Position numbers and translations under genes: made by a program. Below are positions 8,243-17,087 of a stretch of DNA of 64,000 nt, piece after piece (the first letter of the stretch is position 1; the number at the start of each line of letters is the position of its first letter). Source of the DNA: Bacteroidales bacterium (GTDB taxonomy: Bacteria > Bacteroidota > Bacteroidia > Bacteroidales > Muribaculaceae); the NCBI GenBank assembly GCA_029007645.1, contig JAQXIE010000018.1, positions 1-64,000 on the forward strand, read 5' to 3'. The notes below the pieces were generated by a model. That model was not told the DNA's origin. It ran no database searches and saw nothing but the letters and a program-made list of their open reading frames with translations.

Positions 8243-10090
8243 TTAATAATTGTAGTTCTGACGGAGGTTGCCGTTATAGTTCTCGATTTCCTTCAAGGGG
8301 ATGGGCTGCGCGTACTGGCGTTCGCCGATGTACTGAGCCGTACCGTAGGTCGACGAGGGATAAACCTTGATCTCGTTCTCGATGATCTCATAGCGGCGCA
8401 CATCGTACCACCACTGGCCTTCGGCGAAGAGCTCGGCCCAGCGTTCATACTTGATCACATCGTGACCGAGGATGTCAGCGGAATTGCCCTTGGCGGCCAT
8501 GGTCTCGTCGGTGAGCGACTTGTAATCGTAAGCCGATGCCGTGTTGGGATCGCAGCCGTAAGCGCGACGGTGAACCTTGTTGACATACTCCAGAGCGGTT
8601 GCCGGATTCTTGTCAGCGATGGCCTCTGCGTAGAGCAGGTAGAGGTCGGCCAGACGGATCTGCGGGTAGTTGGCGCCGCTCGACATGTTCAGAGCCGATT
8701 CCGGACCGTCGAGGTTGGTGAACTTCTTGGGCGCGAAGTAGAGGTGGTTGTAACCGAGCGAAGCGACTTCGGTTGCCGAAACGTCATACCAGGTGTCGGT
8801 GCCGGTCTGATCCTTCATAGTGTCGAAATAGGGCTGTGCGGCGCTGATAAAGAGGCGCGGGTCGCATTCCTTGTTGTCGCGGACTTCCTGCGAGCGTTTC
8901 GTGTACTCCGGGGGCAGGATCCAGGGGAAGTTGTCGATTGTGGCGAAACGGCCGCACTTCGTGACGTCGAAGTTTTCGTTTCGTACGCGGCAAGTGGGCT
9001 GCAGGGGCCATCCGAAACGCTTCACGGAGAAATCGTTCACGTAGTTGTTGCCCCATCCGCCGTTGGCGCAAGTCGAAGCTTCCTTGCCGGGCTCTTTGGG
9101 ACCGATCCAGTCGCCCGACTTGGTGACGAACGTATTCCAGCCGCCTCTGTTCACAAACCAGGGAGCCATTACCATCGGCTGGCCGGAACCGGTGGTGAAA
9201 CCGGCCCAGGGACCCTCCTGCTTGGTGTTGCGGGTCATATCGATCTCGTAGAGAGTCTCGGCGTTGAACTCATGAGCCTCGTCGGCATAGAAGCTCTTGG
9301 AATATGTGTCGAAATCGAGCAGTTTGGCGCCGGAGTTGGCGAAGATATCCTCAAGCACGGGGATAGCCTTCTCGGGCTGACGAGCCTGCATCAGTACCTT
9401 GGCGAGCAGACCGCGAGCGGCCCAGTAGGTGGCGCGGGTCTTGTCGCTGTTATGGCCTTTGAGCAGTGTCGAAGCCTGTTCCAGAGTCTCAATCACGAAA
9501 TCCCAGGTTTCACGTACGGTGGCACGCTGGGGCATCATCTCAGTTATGGATGTCGGCGTGGTGCGTATAATGGGGAATCCGAGACCGTCAGCCTTCGATT
9601 CGAGCTCGAAGAAGATCTGTGCATGCCAGTAGGCCAGTGCCCGCTGGAACAGCGCCTGTCCCTGCATGTAGTCAAGCTGTGCCTTCTCATTCTCGGCAGC
9701 GTTCGGCCGATAGGACTCACAGGCGTCGTTGGCGGTGTTGGCATACTGAATCCAGCACATTATGTCGCTGTAGGTCTTCTCGAGTTTCTCGTTCGATGTC
9801 TGGGCGTTCCAGCTCAGGAACTGCGAACGGCCGTCATAGTTGCCGAACGTATCGTGCGAGTGGTCGAGCAGATACATTATTTCCGGCAGGTAAGTGTGCG
9901 CATATAGTCCCAGGCCATGGCTGCCGGCGTAAGCCGAGTTCAGCAGCAGGTCTACATGGTTCATATTGGTCGGGAAATTGGCGTCCGATACCGATGACTC
10001 GTCCTCCACGTCCAGAAAGTCCGAGCATCCGGCAGTTCCCAGCGCAACGGCACTCACGGCCAACCCAAGTATATATTTCGTTATCTTCAT
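8243..10090 (-). CDS. SusD/RagB-type outer-membrane glycan-binding lipoprotein
   Basis: Surface lipoprotein that captures glycan and forms the lid of the SusC transporter. The signal peptide ends in the lipobox TAGC (MKITKYILGLAVSAVALGTAGC), followed by the family N-terminus SDFLDVEDES. The C-terminal region has the typical IRLADLYLLYAEAIA helix and ends with RQNYNY. At 615 aa it is in the normal range. It sits 46 nt after susC and is cotranscribed with it. The glycan specificity cannot be read from the sequence; the neighbours suggest an alpha-glucan. Confidence 0.95.
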   Translation of the reverse strand: MKITKYILGLAVSAVALGTAGCSDFLDVEDESSVSDANFPTNMNHVDLLLNSAYAGSHGLGLYAHTYLPEIMYLLDHSHDTFGNYDGRSQFLSWNAQTSNEKLEKTYSDIMCWIQYANTANDACESYRPNAAENEKAQLDYMQGQALFQRALAYWHAQIFFELESKADGLGFPIIRTTPTSITEMMPQRATVRETWDFVIETLEQASTLLKGHNSDKTRATYWAARGLLAKVLMQARQPEKAIPVLEDIFANSGAKLLDFDTYSKSFYADEAHEFNAETLYEIDMTRNTKQEGPWAGFTTGSGQPMVMAPWFVNRGGWNTFVTKSGDWIGPKEPGKEASTCANGGWGNNYVNDFSVKRFGWPLQPTCRVRNENFDVTKCGRFATIDNFPWILPPEYTKRSQEVRDNKECDPRLFISAAQPYFDTMKDQTGTDTWYDVSATEVASLGYNHLYFAPKKFTNLDGPESALNMSSGANYPQIRLADLYLLYAEAIADKNPATALEYVNKVHRRAYGCDPNTASAYDYKSLTDETMAAKGNSADILGHDVIKYERWAELFAEGQWWYDVRRYEIIENEIKVYPSSTYGTAQYIGERQYAQPIPLKEIENYNGNLRQNYNY

Positions 10091-10136
10091 TTTTTCAGAT
10101 TTTTATAAGTCACAAATCAGATCCGTTCAACATTTC

Positions 10137-13100
10137 TCAGAACACCAGGTCGAGACCGAAGCTATAGAGGCGCGAGGGCAGGTAGCGGTTGTAAGTATCG
10201 ACACCGCGGGCGGTCATCGATGTTCCGGCCATGTTGGATCCGCTGGTCGACGTACCTGCGATCTCAGGATCTATACCCGAGTACTTGGTGATGGTGAAGA
10301 GATTGGAAGCCGAGAAGTAAATACGGCATTTCTGGATGTAAGCCTTCTTGGTGAGGTGCTGGGGGATGGTGTAACCGAACACGAGGTTCTTGCACTTGAA
10401 GTAATCGCCCTTCTCAACCCAGAACGAGGAGATGGTACCATAGTTCTTGGAGGGGTCGCCCACCCATGCTCCGTTGTCGCCGACAGCACCGCAGCGGGGC
10501 TGATCGGTCAGACCGTTGTCGCCAAAGAAGGAGCACTTGTAGATGTCCATTGTGGAGTTACCGTCGGTGGCGAAAGTCTGCGTGTAAGCCTTGACAGCGT
10601 TGTAGATTTCGAAACCAGCTGCGCCCTGGAAGACAGCCGAGAGGTCGAATCCGCGCCAGTTGGCCGACAGGTTGAGACCGTAAGTCATCTTAGGCCAGGG
10701 ATTGCCTATGTAATCCTTGCAGTTCTCGTCGACATAACCCTGACCCTTGTCGTCGAAGATGATATCGCCGGGGGCTGTGCCCTGCTGCCAGTAGTAGGGA
10801 CGGCCTGCAGCCTGTGCGCGGGCATTGTATTCGTCCACCTGTGCCTGATCCTTGAAGATTCCCACAGCCTTGTAGCCGTAGAGTTCCGACATGGAGCGGC
10901 CGTTCTCCGTGCGGTTGATGCCGTCGGGCGATACCAGCGGAGCTGCACCATCCTCGCCGAGCTGCTTGACTTCGTTCTTGTTGAACGACATGTTGAAGCC
11001 CACGTTGTAGTTGAAGTCGGATACGCGATGACGCCAGTTGATCGTCACCTCATGACCGATGTTCGACACACGGCCGATGTTGATGGGCATCAGGTTGGTG
11101 GCTCCCTCGTGGTACCAGTTGATACCCGATCCCAGGGGCACAACCTTCCAGTAGAGCATGTCGCGTGTCTGACGGTTGTAGTAGTCGTAGCTTACGGTGA
11201 GTCGGTTGTTCAGGAAGCTGAGGTCGATACCGAAGTCGCCCTGATGCACTTCCTCCCACTTGATGTCCTCGTTGGGCACCTTGTAGTTGGCCCAACCGGA
11301 AACTTCATTGTTACCGCCGAAATTGTAGATGATCTGGTCGCCGACGAAAGCGCGGGCGTAAAGGAACTGGGCGATGCCGTCGTTACCGAGGATACCGTAG
11401 CTGCCGCGGATCTTGGCGTCGGTGAGCCATGGCAGGTTCTCGGTGATGAATTTCTCCTGACCGAGTCGCCACATCACGTTGACCGAGGGGAACGTACCCC
11501 AGCGGTTGTTCTTACCGAAGCGGTCGGAACCGTCGCGGCGGATGTTGGCCGTGATGTAATAACGGTTGTCGTAGCTGAGGTTGACACGGCCGAAGAACGA
11601 AAGCTGGCGTCCCTTGTAGGGAGCATCGCTGGCCTCCTTGGCGGTGTTGGACGAAAGGTTCACGGAGTTGACCTTGTCAACAGGGAAATCGATGGCGCGA
11701 ATGTAGTTGTAATACGATTCGGCTGCCGTGGCCTCCGTACCGATCATGACCTTGACGCCCCACTTGTCGGCGAAAGTCTTGTCGAATGTCAGCGTGGCAT
11801 TGTAGGTGAGTTCCTGCGATGTGCCGGCACGGCTTTCGAAGTATGCCTGCTCCTGAACGGCACGGAAGTCGTAGGCCTCGGAGAATACGCGCGAGTGCGA
11901 CGAACCGAGTTTCACGGCGCCGTTGACGCGGAATGTCAGCCAGGGAGCAAAGTTGATGTTCAGATATGCCAGAGCGTTTACGGAATATTCCTTGCCGTTC
12001 TGGTGGTAGGTAAGCTCGTTACCGTACAGGTTGGGTCCGTTCAGATAGAAAGGAGTCTTGCTGAAGTTGCCGTCATCGTCAACGGGAGCCATGGTAGGAA
12101 CCGTACGGAACGGAATGGCATTGGTATAGATGGAGTAAACCTTGGTCGGGTTGCGTTTCAGGATCGAACCGTAGATTGAAGTTCCGACCGTGAATACCTT
12201 GCTGATATCATAGTCGACATTGGTACGCAGCGAGAAACGCTGGGCCTTGGAGTCAATGTAGGTACCTTTCTCGTCGTAGAAACCGCCCGAAAGGAAGTAT
12301 TTGAGTTTCTGGCTGCCACCGGAGAGCGACAGGGCGTATTCCTGCTCGTGGCCGGTGTCGTACATTACGTCCATCCAGTCGACGTCGGGAAGTTCGTCAG
12401 CGCTTGCCACGCCCTCCGATCCGAGGATATCCACGCCTGTCAGAAGTTTGGCGGCGATAAACTGGTCGCGGTTCATCAGCTTGACCTTATTGTCGATTTT
12501 GCGGAAACCGTAACGTGCCGTGACATTGAGAGTGGGCTTCATGGTGCTTCCGCGCTTGGTGGTGATGAGGATTACGCCGCCGGCGGCCTCGGCGCCATAG
12601 ATGGCGCAGGAACCTGCGTCCTTGAGGATTTCGATGCTCTCCACATCACGCATGTTGAAGTCGAAACCTGTGGACTGACGCACGCCGTCGACCACATAGA
12701 GAGGTGACATTCCGTTGACCGAAGCGGCACCGCGGATAATGATGTCGGGATTCTCTCCGGGAGCGCCGGTCGATTTGGTGACTGCCACACCTGCGGCCAT
12801 ACCTCCCAGGGCATCGGCCACGGAGTTGGACGAGAAGTCCTTGATGGCATCCGACTTCACCGATGTGATCGAACCGGTGACTTCGCTCTTCTTCTGCGTG
12901 CCGTATCCGACAACGACAACCTCGTTGAGCTGCTTGGCGGCATCTTCTACAAGCTTGATGTTGTAGACCGAACGGCCCTTGGTGACTTTCACCTTGGACG
13001 TGTCGTAGCCAACATAAGAGATTTTAAGAGTAGAACCCACGGGGACGTTGATTGTAAACTTGCCGTCGAGGTCGGTGGTGGTGCCGGTTGTGGTGCCATC

Positions 13101-13253
13101 GGCCATGACCGTGGCGCCGATCAGCGGTTCGCCATGTTCGTCGACCACCGTACCGGACAATGTGCTGTCCTGTGCAAAGGCTGCCGTCGCGAGTGACAGA
13201 GTGACTGCCACAGCCGCAACGCGACCTGCTGCTTTAAATGAATACTTATCCAT
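10137..13253 (-). CDS. SusC/RagA-type TonB-linked outer-membrane transporter
   Basis: TonB-dependent channel that imports oligosaccharides across the outer membrane with its SusD partner. After the signal peptide (MDKYSFKAAGRV... AAFAQ) comes a carboxypeptidase-regulatory-like domain (STLSGTVVDEHGEPLIGA). Then come the SusC signature VVVVGYGTQKKSEVTGSI, the plug, and the beta-barrel ending in LYSFGLDLVF. The ORF track starts 23 codons upstream; MDKYSF at 13253 is chosen because it gives the signal peptide (1,038 aa). It is the first gene of the susC-susD-GH97 operon. A promoter lies at 13411-13441 and tandem repeats lie upstream of it. Confidence 0.95.
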   Translation of the reverse strand: MDKYSFKAAGRVAAVAVTLSLATAAFAQDSTLSGTVVDEHGEPLIGATVMADGTTTGTTTDLDGKFTINVPVGSTLKISYVGYDTSKVKVTKGRSVYNIKLVEDAAKQLNEVVVVGYGTQKKSEVTGSITSVKSDAIKDFSSNSVADALGGMAAGVAVTKSTGAPGENPDIIIRGAASVNGMSPLYVVDGVRQSTGFDFNMRDVESIEILKDAGSCAIYGAEAAGGVILITTKRGSTMKPTLNVTARYGFRKIDNKVKLMNRDQFIAAKLLTGVDILGSEGVASADELPDVDWMDVMYDTGHEQEYALSLSGGSQKLKYFLSGGFYDEKGTYIDSKAQRFSLRTNVDYDISKVFTVGTSIYGSILKRNPTKVYSIYTNAIPFRTVPTMAPVDDDGNFSKTPFYLNGPNLYGNELTYHQNGKEYSVNALAYLNINFAPWLTFRVNGAVKLGSSHSRVFSEAYDFRAVQEQAYFESRAGTSQELTYNATLTFDKTFADKWGVKVMIGTEATAAESYYNYIRAIDFPVDKVNSVNLSSNTAKEASDAPYKGRQLSFFGRVNLSYDNRYYITANIRRDGSDRFGKNNRWGTFPSVNVMWRLGQEKFITENLPWLTDAKIRGSYGILGNDGIAQFLYARAFVGDQIIYNFGGNNEVSGWANYKVPNEDIKWEEVHQGDFGIDLSFLNNRLTVSYDYYNRQTRDMLYWKVVPLGSGINWYHEGATNLMPINIGRVSNIGHEVTINWRHRVSDFNYNVGFNMSFNKNEVKQLGEDGAAPLVSPDGINRTENGRSMSELYGYKAVGIFKDQAQVDEYNARAQAAGRPYYWQQGTAPGDIIFDDKGQGYVDENCKDYIGNPWPKMTYGLNLSANWRGFDLSAVFQGAAGFEIYNAVKAYTQTFATDGNSTMDIYKCSFFGDNGLTDQPRCGAVGDNGAWVGDPSKNYGTISSFWVEKGDYFKCKNLVFGYTIPQHLTKKAYIQKCRIYFSASNLFTITKYSGIDPEIAGTSTSGSNMAGTSMTARGVDTYNRYLPSRLYSFGLDLVF

Positions 13254-13410
13254 AGGAGATGTTGTTGTTTTGTCGCAATTGATGGAAGAGAGGTGATGTG
13301 GCGGGGATGAGAGGAATCGCACGAAGCGCCGGGCCTCGTGATTTTGGATGGATGTTAAGATTATTATTGACGGATGATCAATAGATCGGAAGAGAGTGGA
13401 AGATAGATTG

Positions 13411-13441
13411 CAAAATTAGGGAAAGCCCCTGAACCCGACAA
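13411..13441 (-). promoter_or_regulatory. Promoter of the susC operon
   Basis: On the minus strand, TAATTTTG (13418-13411) is a consensus -7 box. A TTG core (13441-13439) lies 20 nt upstream. Transcription would start near 13404, leaving a leader of about 150 nt before susC. Confidence 0.6.
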
Positions 13442-13455
13442 TAGCCGGAATCGAA

Positions 13456-13474
13456 TTTAACCTTTAATGTTAAA
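13456..13474. promoter_or_regulatory. Inverted repeat upstream of the susC promoter
   Basis: TTTAAC (13456-13461) and GTTAAA (13469-13474) form a short dyad with a 7-bp spacer. It lies just upstream of the -33 region. It could be part of an operator together with the 19-bp tandem repeat next to it. Confidence 0.35.
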
Positions 13475-13483
13475 TTTTAATAT

Positions 13484-13522
13484 GGATAGTTAATTATATC
13501 CGGGATAGTTAATTATATCCGG
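13484..13522. repeat. Two tandem 19-bp-period dyads upstream of susC
   Basis: GGATAGTTAATTATATCCGG occurs at 13484-13503 and 13503-13522, sharing a base, with a period of 19 bp. Each copy is itself a dyad, GGATA-N8-TATCC. The pair lies about 80-120 bp upstream of the predicted susC start site, the usual place for an activator bound as a dimer. No binding protein is known from the sequence; the DUF6377 regulator is a neighbouring candidate. Confidence 0.6.
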
Positions 13523-13553
13523 GAGGAGTCAGAATGCATGGGCTCCTCCCGGA
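13518..13553 (-). terminator. Hairpin after the unknown secreted protein gene
   Basis: An 11-bp perfect stem TCCGGGAGGAG / CTCCTCCCGGA with a 14-nt loop starts 16 bp downstream of the 13569-14525 stop. On the minus strand it is followed by ATATAATTAA, a weak U tract. It probably separates this gene from the susC operon. Confidence 0.55.
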
Positions 13554-13568
13554 ATTAGATCAGATTAA

Positions 13569-14525
13569 TCAGCGGATCACCTTAACAGCCTTGGCAGCGC
13601 CGTTAGCCATGATGTTGCGGACGATAGTCACACCGTTCTCGGCGGGAGCGTCCATGCGACGGCCAGCGAGGTCGAAGTATTCGGTAGCAACAACCTGAGA
13701 CTTGTCGATCGAAGCGCTGTTAACGCCACCGGCCTCGGGCACAAAACCCTCGCCGGGAGCCATAGCGGCATGATCCTTGTAAGATGCAGGCACATCATAT
13801 CCGCCCCAGGCAGAGCACATTGAGTAGTATGCACCGGGATCAAGACCCTCGAGCGGGCAAGGTTCGGTGTCGGGATGCAGCGTACCCCAATTCCATTCTT
13901 CACCAGTCTTTTCACCGGTGTAGGGAGCCATCTGCCACTGCAGAACATCCTGTACGGGAGCACCGATTGCATCCCACCATTCAGCACCGGGGTTATCAGT
14001 CGACCAGCCGAATGCGAATACATTGTCTCCGAAGGCTACCTGGCAACCCTTCTCGAGAACCTTGTAGCTGGAGTAGTCGGCGTTGGGACCGAAAGCCATG
14101 TCGTTCATCCTTGATGTAATGAGCTGGTACATATTGACTACCATACCGTAGATGTTCTTGTCACGGTTGATGGGAAAGAGACGTCCGTCAGCCTTGGCTG
14201 TAGCACCCTCAACGTCGGAAAGGTTGAACAGATTGAACATATCGAAAGCACCACTGCGACCCTGAACGTTTGCGCGGTTGGGCTCCGGCAGAGTCTTCAT
14301 CTTGTCCTCCAGGCCCGTGCCTGTGAAGTCGATGGCGAACACGAAGGTCTGGTCGATCTCGGGAAGTTCATGGATGAACTCACCTTTCTCCATGTCATAG
14401 GCTACGAAATAGTAGTCATTGCCATTCTCGTCCTTGATGCCTGTCTTGGGGTTGCCCACTGTCTGCGCGCCTGCGGTTCCGGCGATTGCCAGAGCGGCTG
14501 CTGCGATTAAGTAACTCTTCTTCAT
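13569..14525 (-). CDS. Unknown secreted protein with type IX-like C-terminal tail
   Basis: I do not recognise the family. The 318-aa product has a Sec signal peptide (MKKSYLIAAAALAIAGTAGAQ). The body is rich in Asp, Gly and aromatic residues. The end, EYFDLAGRRMDAPAENG followed by AKAVKVIR, resembles the degenerate C-terminal sorting-type tails of Bacteroidota secreted proteins. It has its own promoter (14631-14661) and a hairpin after it, so it is a single-gene unit inside the PUL, between susC and the divergent GH87-like gene. A role as a surface glycan-binding or accessory protein fits the location but is only inferred. Confidence 0.7.
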   Translation of the reverse strand: MKKSYLIAAAALAIAGTAGAQTVGNPKTGIKDENGNDYYFVAYDMEKGEFIHELPEIDQTFVFAIDFTGTGLEDKMKTLPEPNRANVQGRSGAFDMFNLFNLSDVEGATAKADGRLFPINRDKNIYGMVVNMYQLITSRMNDMAFGPNADYSSYKVLEKGCQVAFGDNVFAFGWSTDNPGAEWWDAIGAPVQDVLQWQMAPYTGEKTGEEWNWGTLHPDTEPCPLEGLDPGAYYSMCSAWGGYDVPASYKDHAAMAPGEGFVPEAGGVNSASIDKSQVVATEYFDLAGRRMDAPAENGVTIVRNIMANGAAKAVKVIR

Positions 14526-14630
14526 GTCTAAGAGATTTTGTTGGTTATTGAATAAGTTTAGTTTTGTTCACTGCGAATGTTGTCGGGAAGAATGTCCGGT
14601 AGACACTCGCCGCGGTCATTTCTTCGGCAG

Positions 14631-14661
14631 CAAAATTAAGGTGCAAAATCGCGTCTGTCAA
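14631..14661 (-). promoter_or_regulatory. Promoter of the unknown secreted protein gene
   Basis: On the minus strand, TAATTTTG (14638-14631) is a consensus -7 box. A TTG core (14661-14659) lies 20 nt upstream. The predicted leader is about 100 nt. Confidence 0.6.
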
Positions 14662-14918
14662 GCAGTATAATCCATATATTGTCGAAATAAGTCGACTTAA
14701 AACTTTACGCACTGACTATCTGCACGTTATGTCCATATGTGAATTTTTGAATATAAATGTTCTTATTTGTTTATTTTTACCGGATTTCAAGCTAAAATCG
14801 CTGATATTTTCTATACCGGAATAAAATTTCAGTTTTATACCCTGTTGATAATGTGACATTTGCAGCAAAACATAATTCTACAACATAATATTTTGGGATT
14901 TTTTAGAAAATTTCAGAA

Positions 14919-14945
14919 TCCATGGAACTCTCACGACTCCATGGA
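14919..14945. promoter_or_regulatory. Two TCCATGGA palindromes 19 bp apart
   Basis: Perfect 8-bp palindromes TCCATGGA lie at 14919-14926 and 14938-14945. The centres are 19 bp apart, close to two helical turns. They lie 18 bp upstream of the -33 box of the GH87-like gene, where a dimeric activator would bind. Confidence 0.5.
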
Positions 14946-14962
14946 AAACAAAAAAAGGGATT

Positions 14963-14996
14963 TTTGAGCTTATTTCAAGAATTTTTCCTAACTTTG
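14963..14996 (+). promoter_or_regulatory. Promoter of the GH87-like gene
   Basis: TTTG (14963-14966) and TAACTTTG (14989-14996) are separated by 22 nt, close to the usual Bacteroidota spacing. The start site near 15003 leaves a leader of about 37 nt. Confidence 0.6.
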
Positions 14997-15039
14997 TGAT
15001 GCTGACATGAAAAACCTCAATACCTAACAGAAATTCTGA

Positions 15040-17037
15040 ATGAAACGAACAAAATTATTCGTTGTGGCAATGCTGTCAACAATAGCTTTGCCCGGTTGGT
15101 CTCAAGCAGTAAAATTCGAAGAAGATGCTCTTGGGCGTGGCTACGTAGCGCGTCCATACCTTCGTTACGAGGCTGAGCAAGGCCGCTGTGAATCGGAAGG
15201 GGTTAAATTCATCGACGCCCGCAATGATTACAATCAGGAGAACCTGGCCTCGGAGGCCAGTTTCATGGAGTGCGCCGAGCTTGGCGCACGCGGCAGCAGC
15301 GTGAGCTGGACACTCGACAAGGATGCCGACGCACTGACCATCCGCTTCTCCCTGCCCGACAGCAGCGACGGCAAAGGCACGAAGCAGACAGTCGGCATTC
15401 TCAGCGATGGAGTCAAGGTGTCCGACGTGGAACTGGATTCCTACTGGGCATGGCAATATACCGTCAAGGCTAATGTCGGCGAGAAATACCCCGACAACAC
15501 GCCGGCCGACAACAAATTCGCCCGGATGCGCTTCGATGAAGCCAACATACTGCTGCCCAGAACGTTGAAAGCAGGCAGCAAGCTGACCATCGTCAAGGAG
15601 AACGACGCGGCCGATGCCGTGACCATCGACTTTGTGGAGGCTGAAATGGCGCAGCACTACGCCAAGACCGATTATTCGGGCGATGTCGTGGTATACGAAG
15701 GGGACGGCAGCACGCTGCAGAACTTCGTGAATCAGAACGCCGGCAAGACAATTTACATTCCGGCGGGAACCTACACAATTCCCGTCTGGCTTGAAATCCG
15801 CAACGAAAACACGCATATAGTCGGCGCCGGCATGTGGCATACCATCCTGATGTTCAGCGCGAATCCCGACAACAACCGGACCTATATGCGCCGTGGCGTA
15901 CGCTGCAGCGTCAATAAGGTATCGATTGAGAACCTAACGCTCAACACGCTGTGCAACAAACGATACTTCGAAAACAAGTCCTCGCAGCAGATGGGCAAGG
16001 GTCTCAGCGGATCGTGGGGAACGAATTCGGTGATCCGCAACGTACGCGCCGACCATTTCGAATGCGGAGCCTGGATTGCGGATTACGACGGCAATTCCAC
16101 CCGTGGACTCCTTGTGGAGGGTTGTCGGTTCCGCAACAACTACGCCGACGGCATCAACCTCTGTTCGGGCACACAGAGCGTAACGGTGCGCAACTGCTCG
16201 TTCCGCAACAACGGCGACGACGACATGGCGTCGTGGAGCACGGGCAACGAGGCACGCAACAATACATTCGAGAACTGTACGGCCGAGAACAACTGGCGCG
16301 CTTCATCGCTGGGCATCTTCGGCGGCCGCAACCATAAGGCCCTCAACATAGCCATCTACGACGGCATGGAGTGCGGAGCACGCATCACGGCCGACTTTGA
16401 CGGCACCGGATTCTCCACTCAGGACGAGATCCTGTTCAAGGGAATCACCATCCGGCGGTGCGGAGCGCGCAGCGGAGGCCCCTGCGGCACGCAGGGCGAC
16501 TTCTGGGGCAACGCCAATCCGTCGCTCAACATCAGCGCCGGCTACTTCTACGACCTCAACAATATCCGGCTTGAAGATATCCTCATAGCCGAGAGCCGTC
16601 ACGACGGCGTTCGCCTGCAGTCGTCATCAGGCAAAAAAATCAACAATATCACTATGCGCAATATCACCGTCCGCGACCAGCACAACGACGGCTGGCCCTT
16701 CAATTTCAAATCGGGCCTGCAGGGCAACGGCAAGGGCATCAACCTGCGTACGGAGAATTGCGGCGAATATGAATTCTCGCCTATCCCCTCGGGATTTGAC
16801 TTCACTATCACCGACAACGACGACAGCGGCATCGCCTTGCCTGACGCCGTTGGACAGCTCACCGTAACGGGCCGGTGCGTGAGCCTTGCGTCCGGTGCCG
16901 CGGACGCCGACCTGTACGACATCTCCGGAACACGCGTAGCAACACTGCGTGCCGGCGAAAGCTACACCGCCTCCTTCCCCACCCTGCTCATTGTCAGGAT
17001 GGCAGGTCACAAAGCCACTAAGATATATCTTCAATAA
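15040..17037 (+). CDS. Secreted beta-helix hydrolase, GH87-like (alpha-1,3-glucanase type)
   Basis: A 665-aa secreted enzyme with a Sec signal peptide (MKRTKLFVVAMLSTIALPGWSQA). An N-terminal carbohydrate-binding-like region with the motif RYEAEQG (about 42-48) recalls CBM35. A right-handed parallel beta-helix runs from about 215 to 590. Asp370 in ADGIN and Asp393/Asp394 in NNGDDDMASWS have the same 23/24-residue spacing as the three catalytic aspartates of GH87 alpha-1,3-glucanases, so I assign it there. The end (YDISGTRV... KIYLQ) is a type IX-like tail. Pectate lyase or another beta-helix lyase is the alternative. It is probably cotranscribed with the regulator 50 nt downstream. Confidence 0.75.
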   Translation: MKRTKLFVVAMLSTIALPGWSQAVKFEEDALGRGYVARPYLRYEAEQGRCESEGVKFIDARNDYNQENLASEASFMECAELGARGSSVSWTLDKDADALTIRFSLPDSSDGKGTKQTVGILSDGVKVSDVELDSYWAWQYTVKANVGEKYPDNTPADNKFARMRFDEANILLPRTLKAGSKLTIVKENDAADAVTIDFVEAEMAQHYAKTDYSGDVVVYEGDGSTLQNFVNQNAGKTIYIPAGTYTIPVWLEIRNENTHIVGAGMWHTILMFSANPDNNRTYMRRGVRCSVNKVSIENLTLNTLCNKRYFENKSSQQMGKGLSGSWGTNSVIRNVRADHFECGAWIADYDGNSTRGLLVEGCRFRNNYADGINLCSGTQSVTVRNCSFRNNGDDDMASWSTGNEARNNTFENCTAENNWRASSLGIFGGRNHKALNIAIYDGMECGARITADFDGTGFSTQDEILFKGITIRRCGARSGGPCGTQGDFWGNANPSLNISAGYFYDLNNIRLEDILIAESRHDGVRLQSSSGKKINNITMRNITVRDQHNDGWPFNFKSGLQGNGKGINLRTENCGEYEFSPIPSGFDFTITDNDDSGIALPDAVGQLTVTGRCVSLASGAADADLYDISGTRVATLRAGESYTASFPTLLIVRMAGHKATKIYLQ

Positions 17038-17087
17038 ACCGAACTTTTCCATAACACTAACTTTCCGACACTTCCTTCTTATAATTC

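Larger units (their letters stand above)
14526..15039. other. Divergent regulatory region inside the PUL
   Basis: This AT-rich 514-bp region has no gene. It contains the minus-strand promoter for the unknown secreted protein and the plus-strand promoter for the GH87-like gene. Two TCCATGGA palindromes lie in front of the plus-strand promoter. I see no conserved RNA. Confidence 0.6.

Noticed and set aside
9966-12179. 737-aa plus-strand ORF
   Set aside because: It is the antisense shadow of susC, whose frame has full family homology. Long reverse frames are common in this GC-rich codon usage.
15040-17037. Pectate lyase
   Set aside because: The beta-helix alone does not separate the two, but the Asp370/393/394 spacing and the GH97/SusCD context fit GH87 better.
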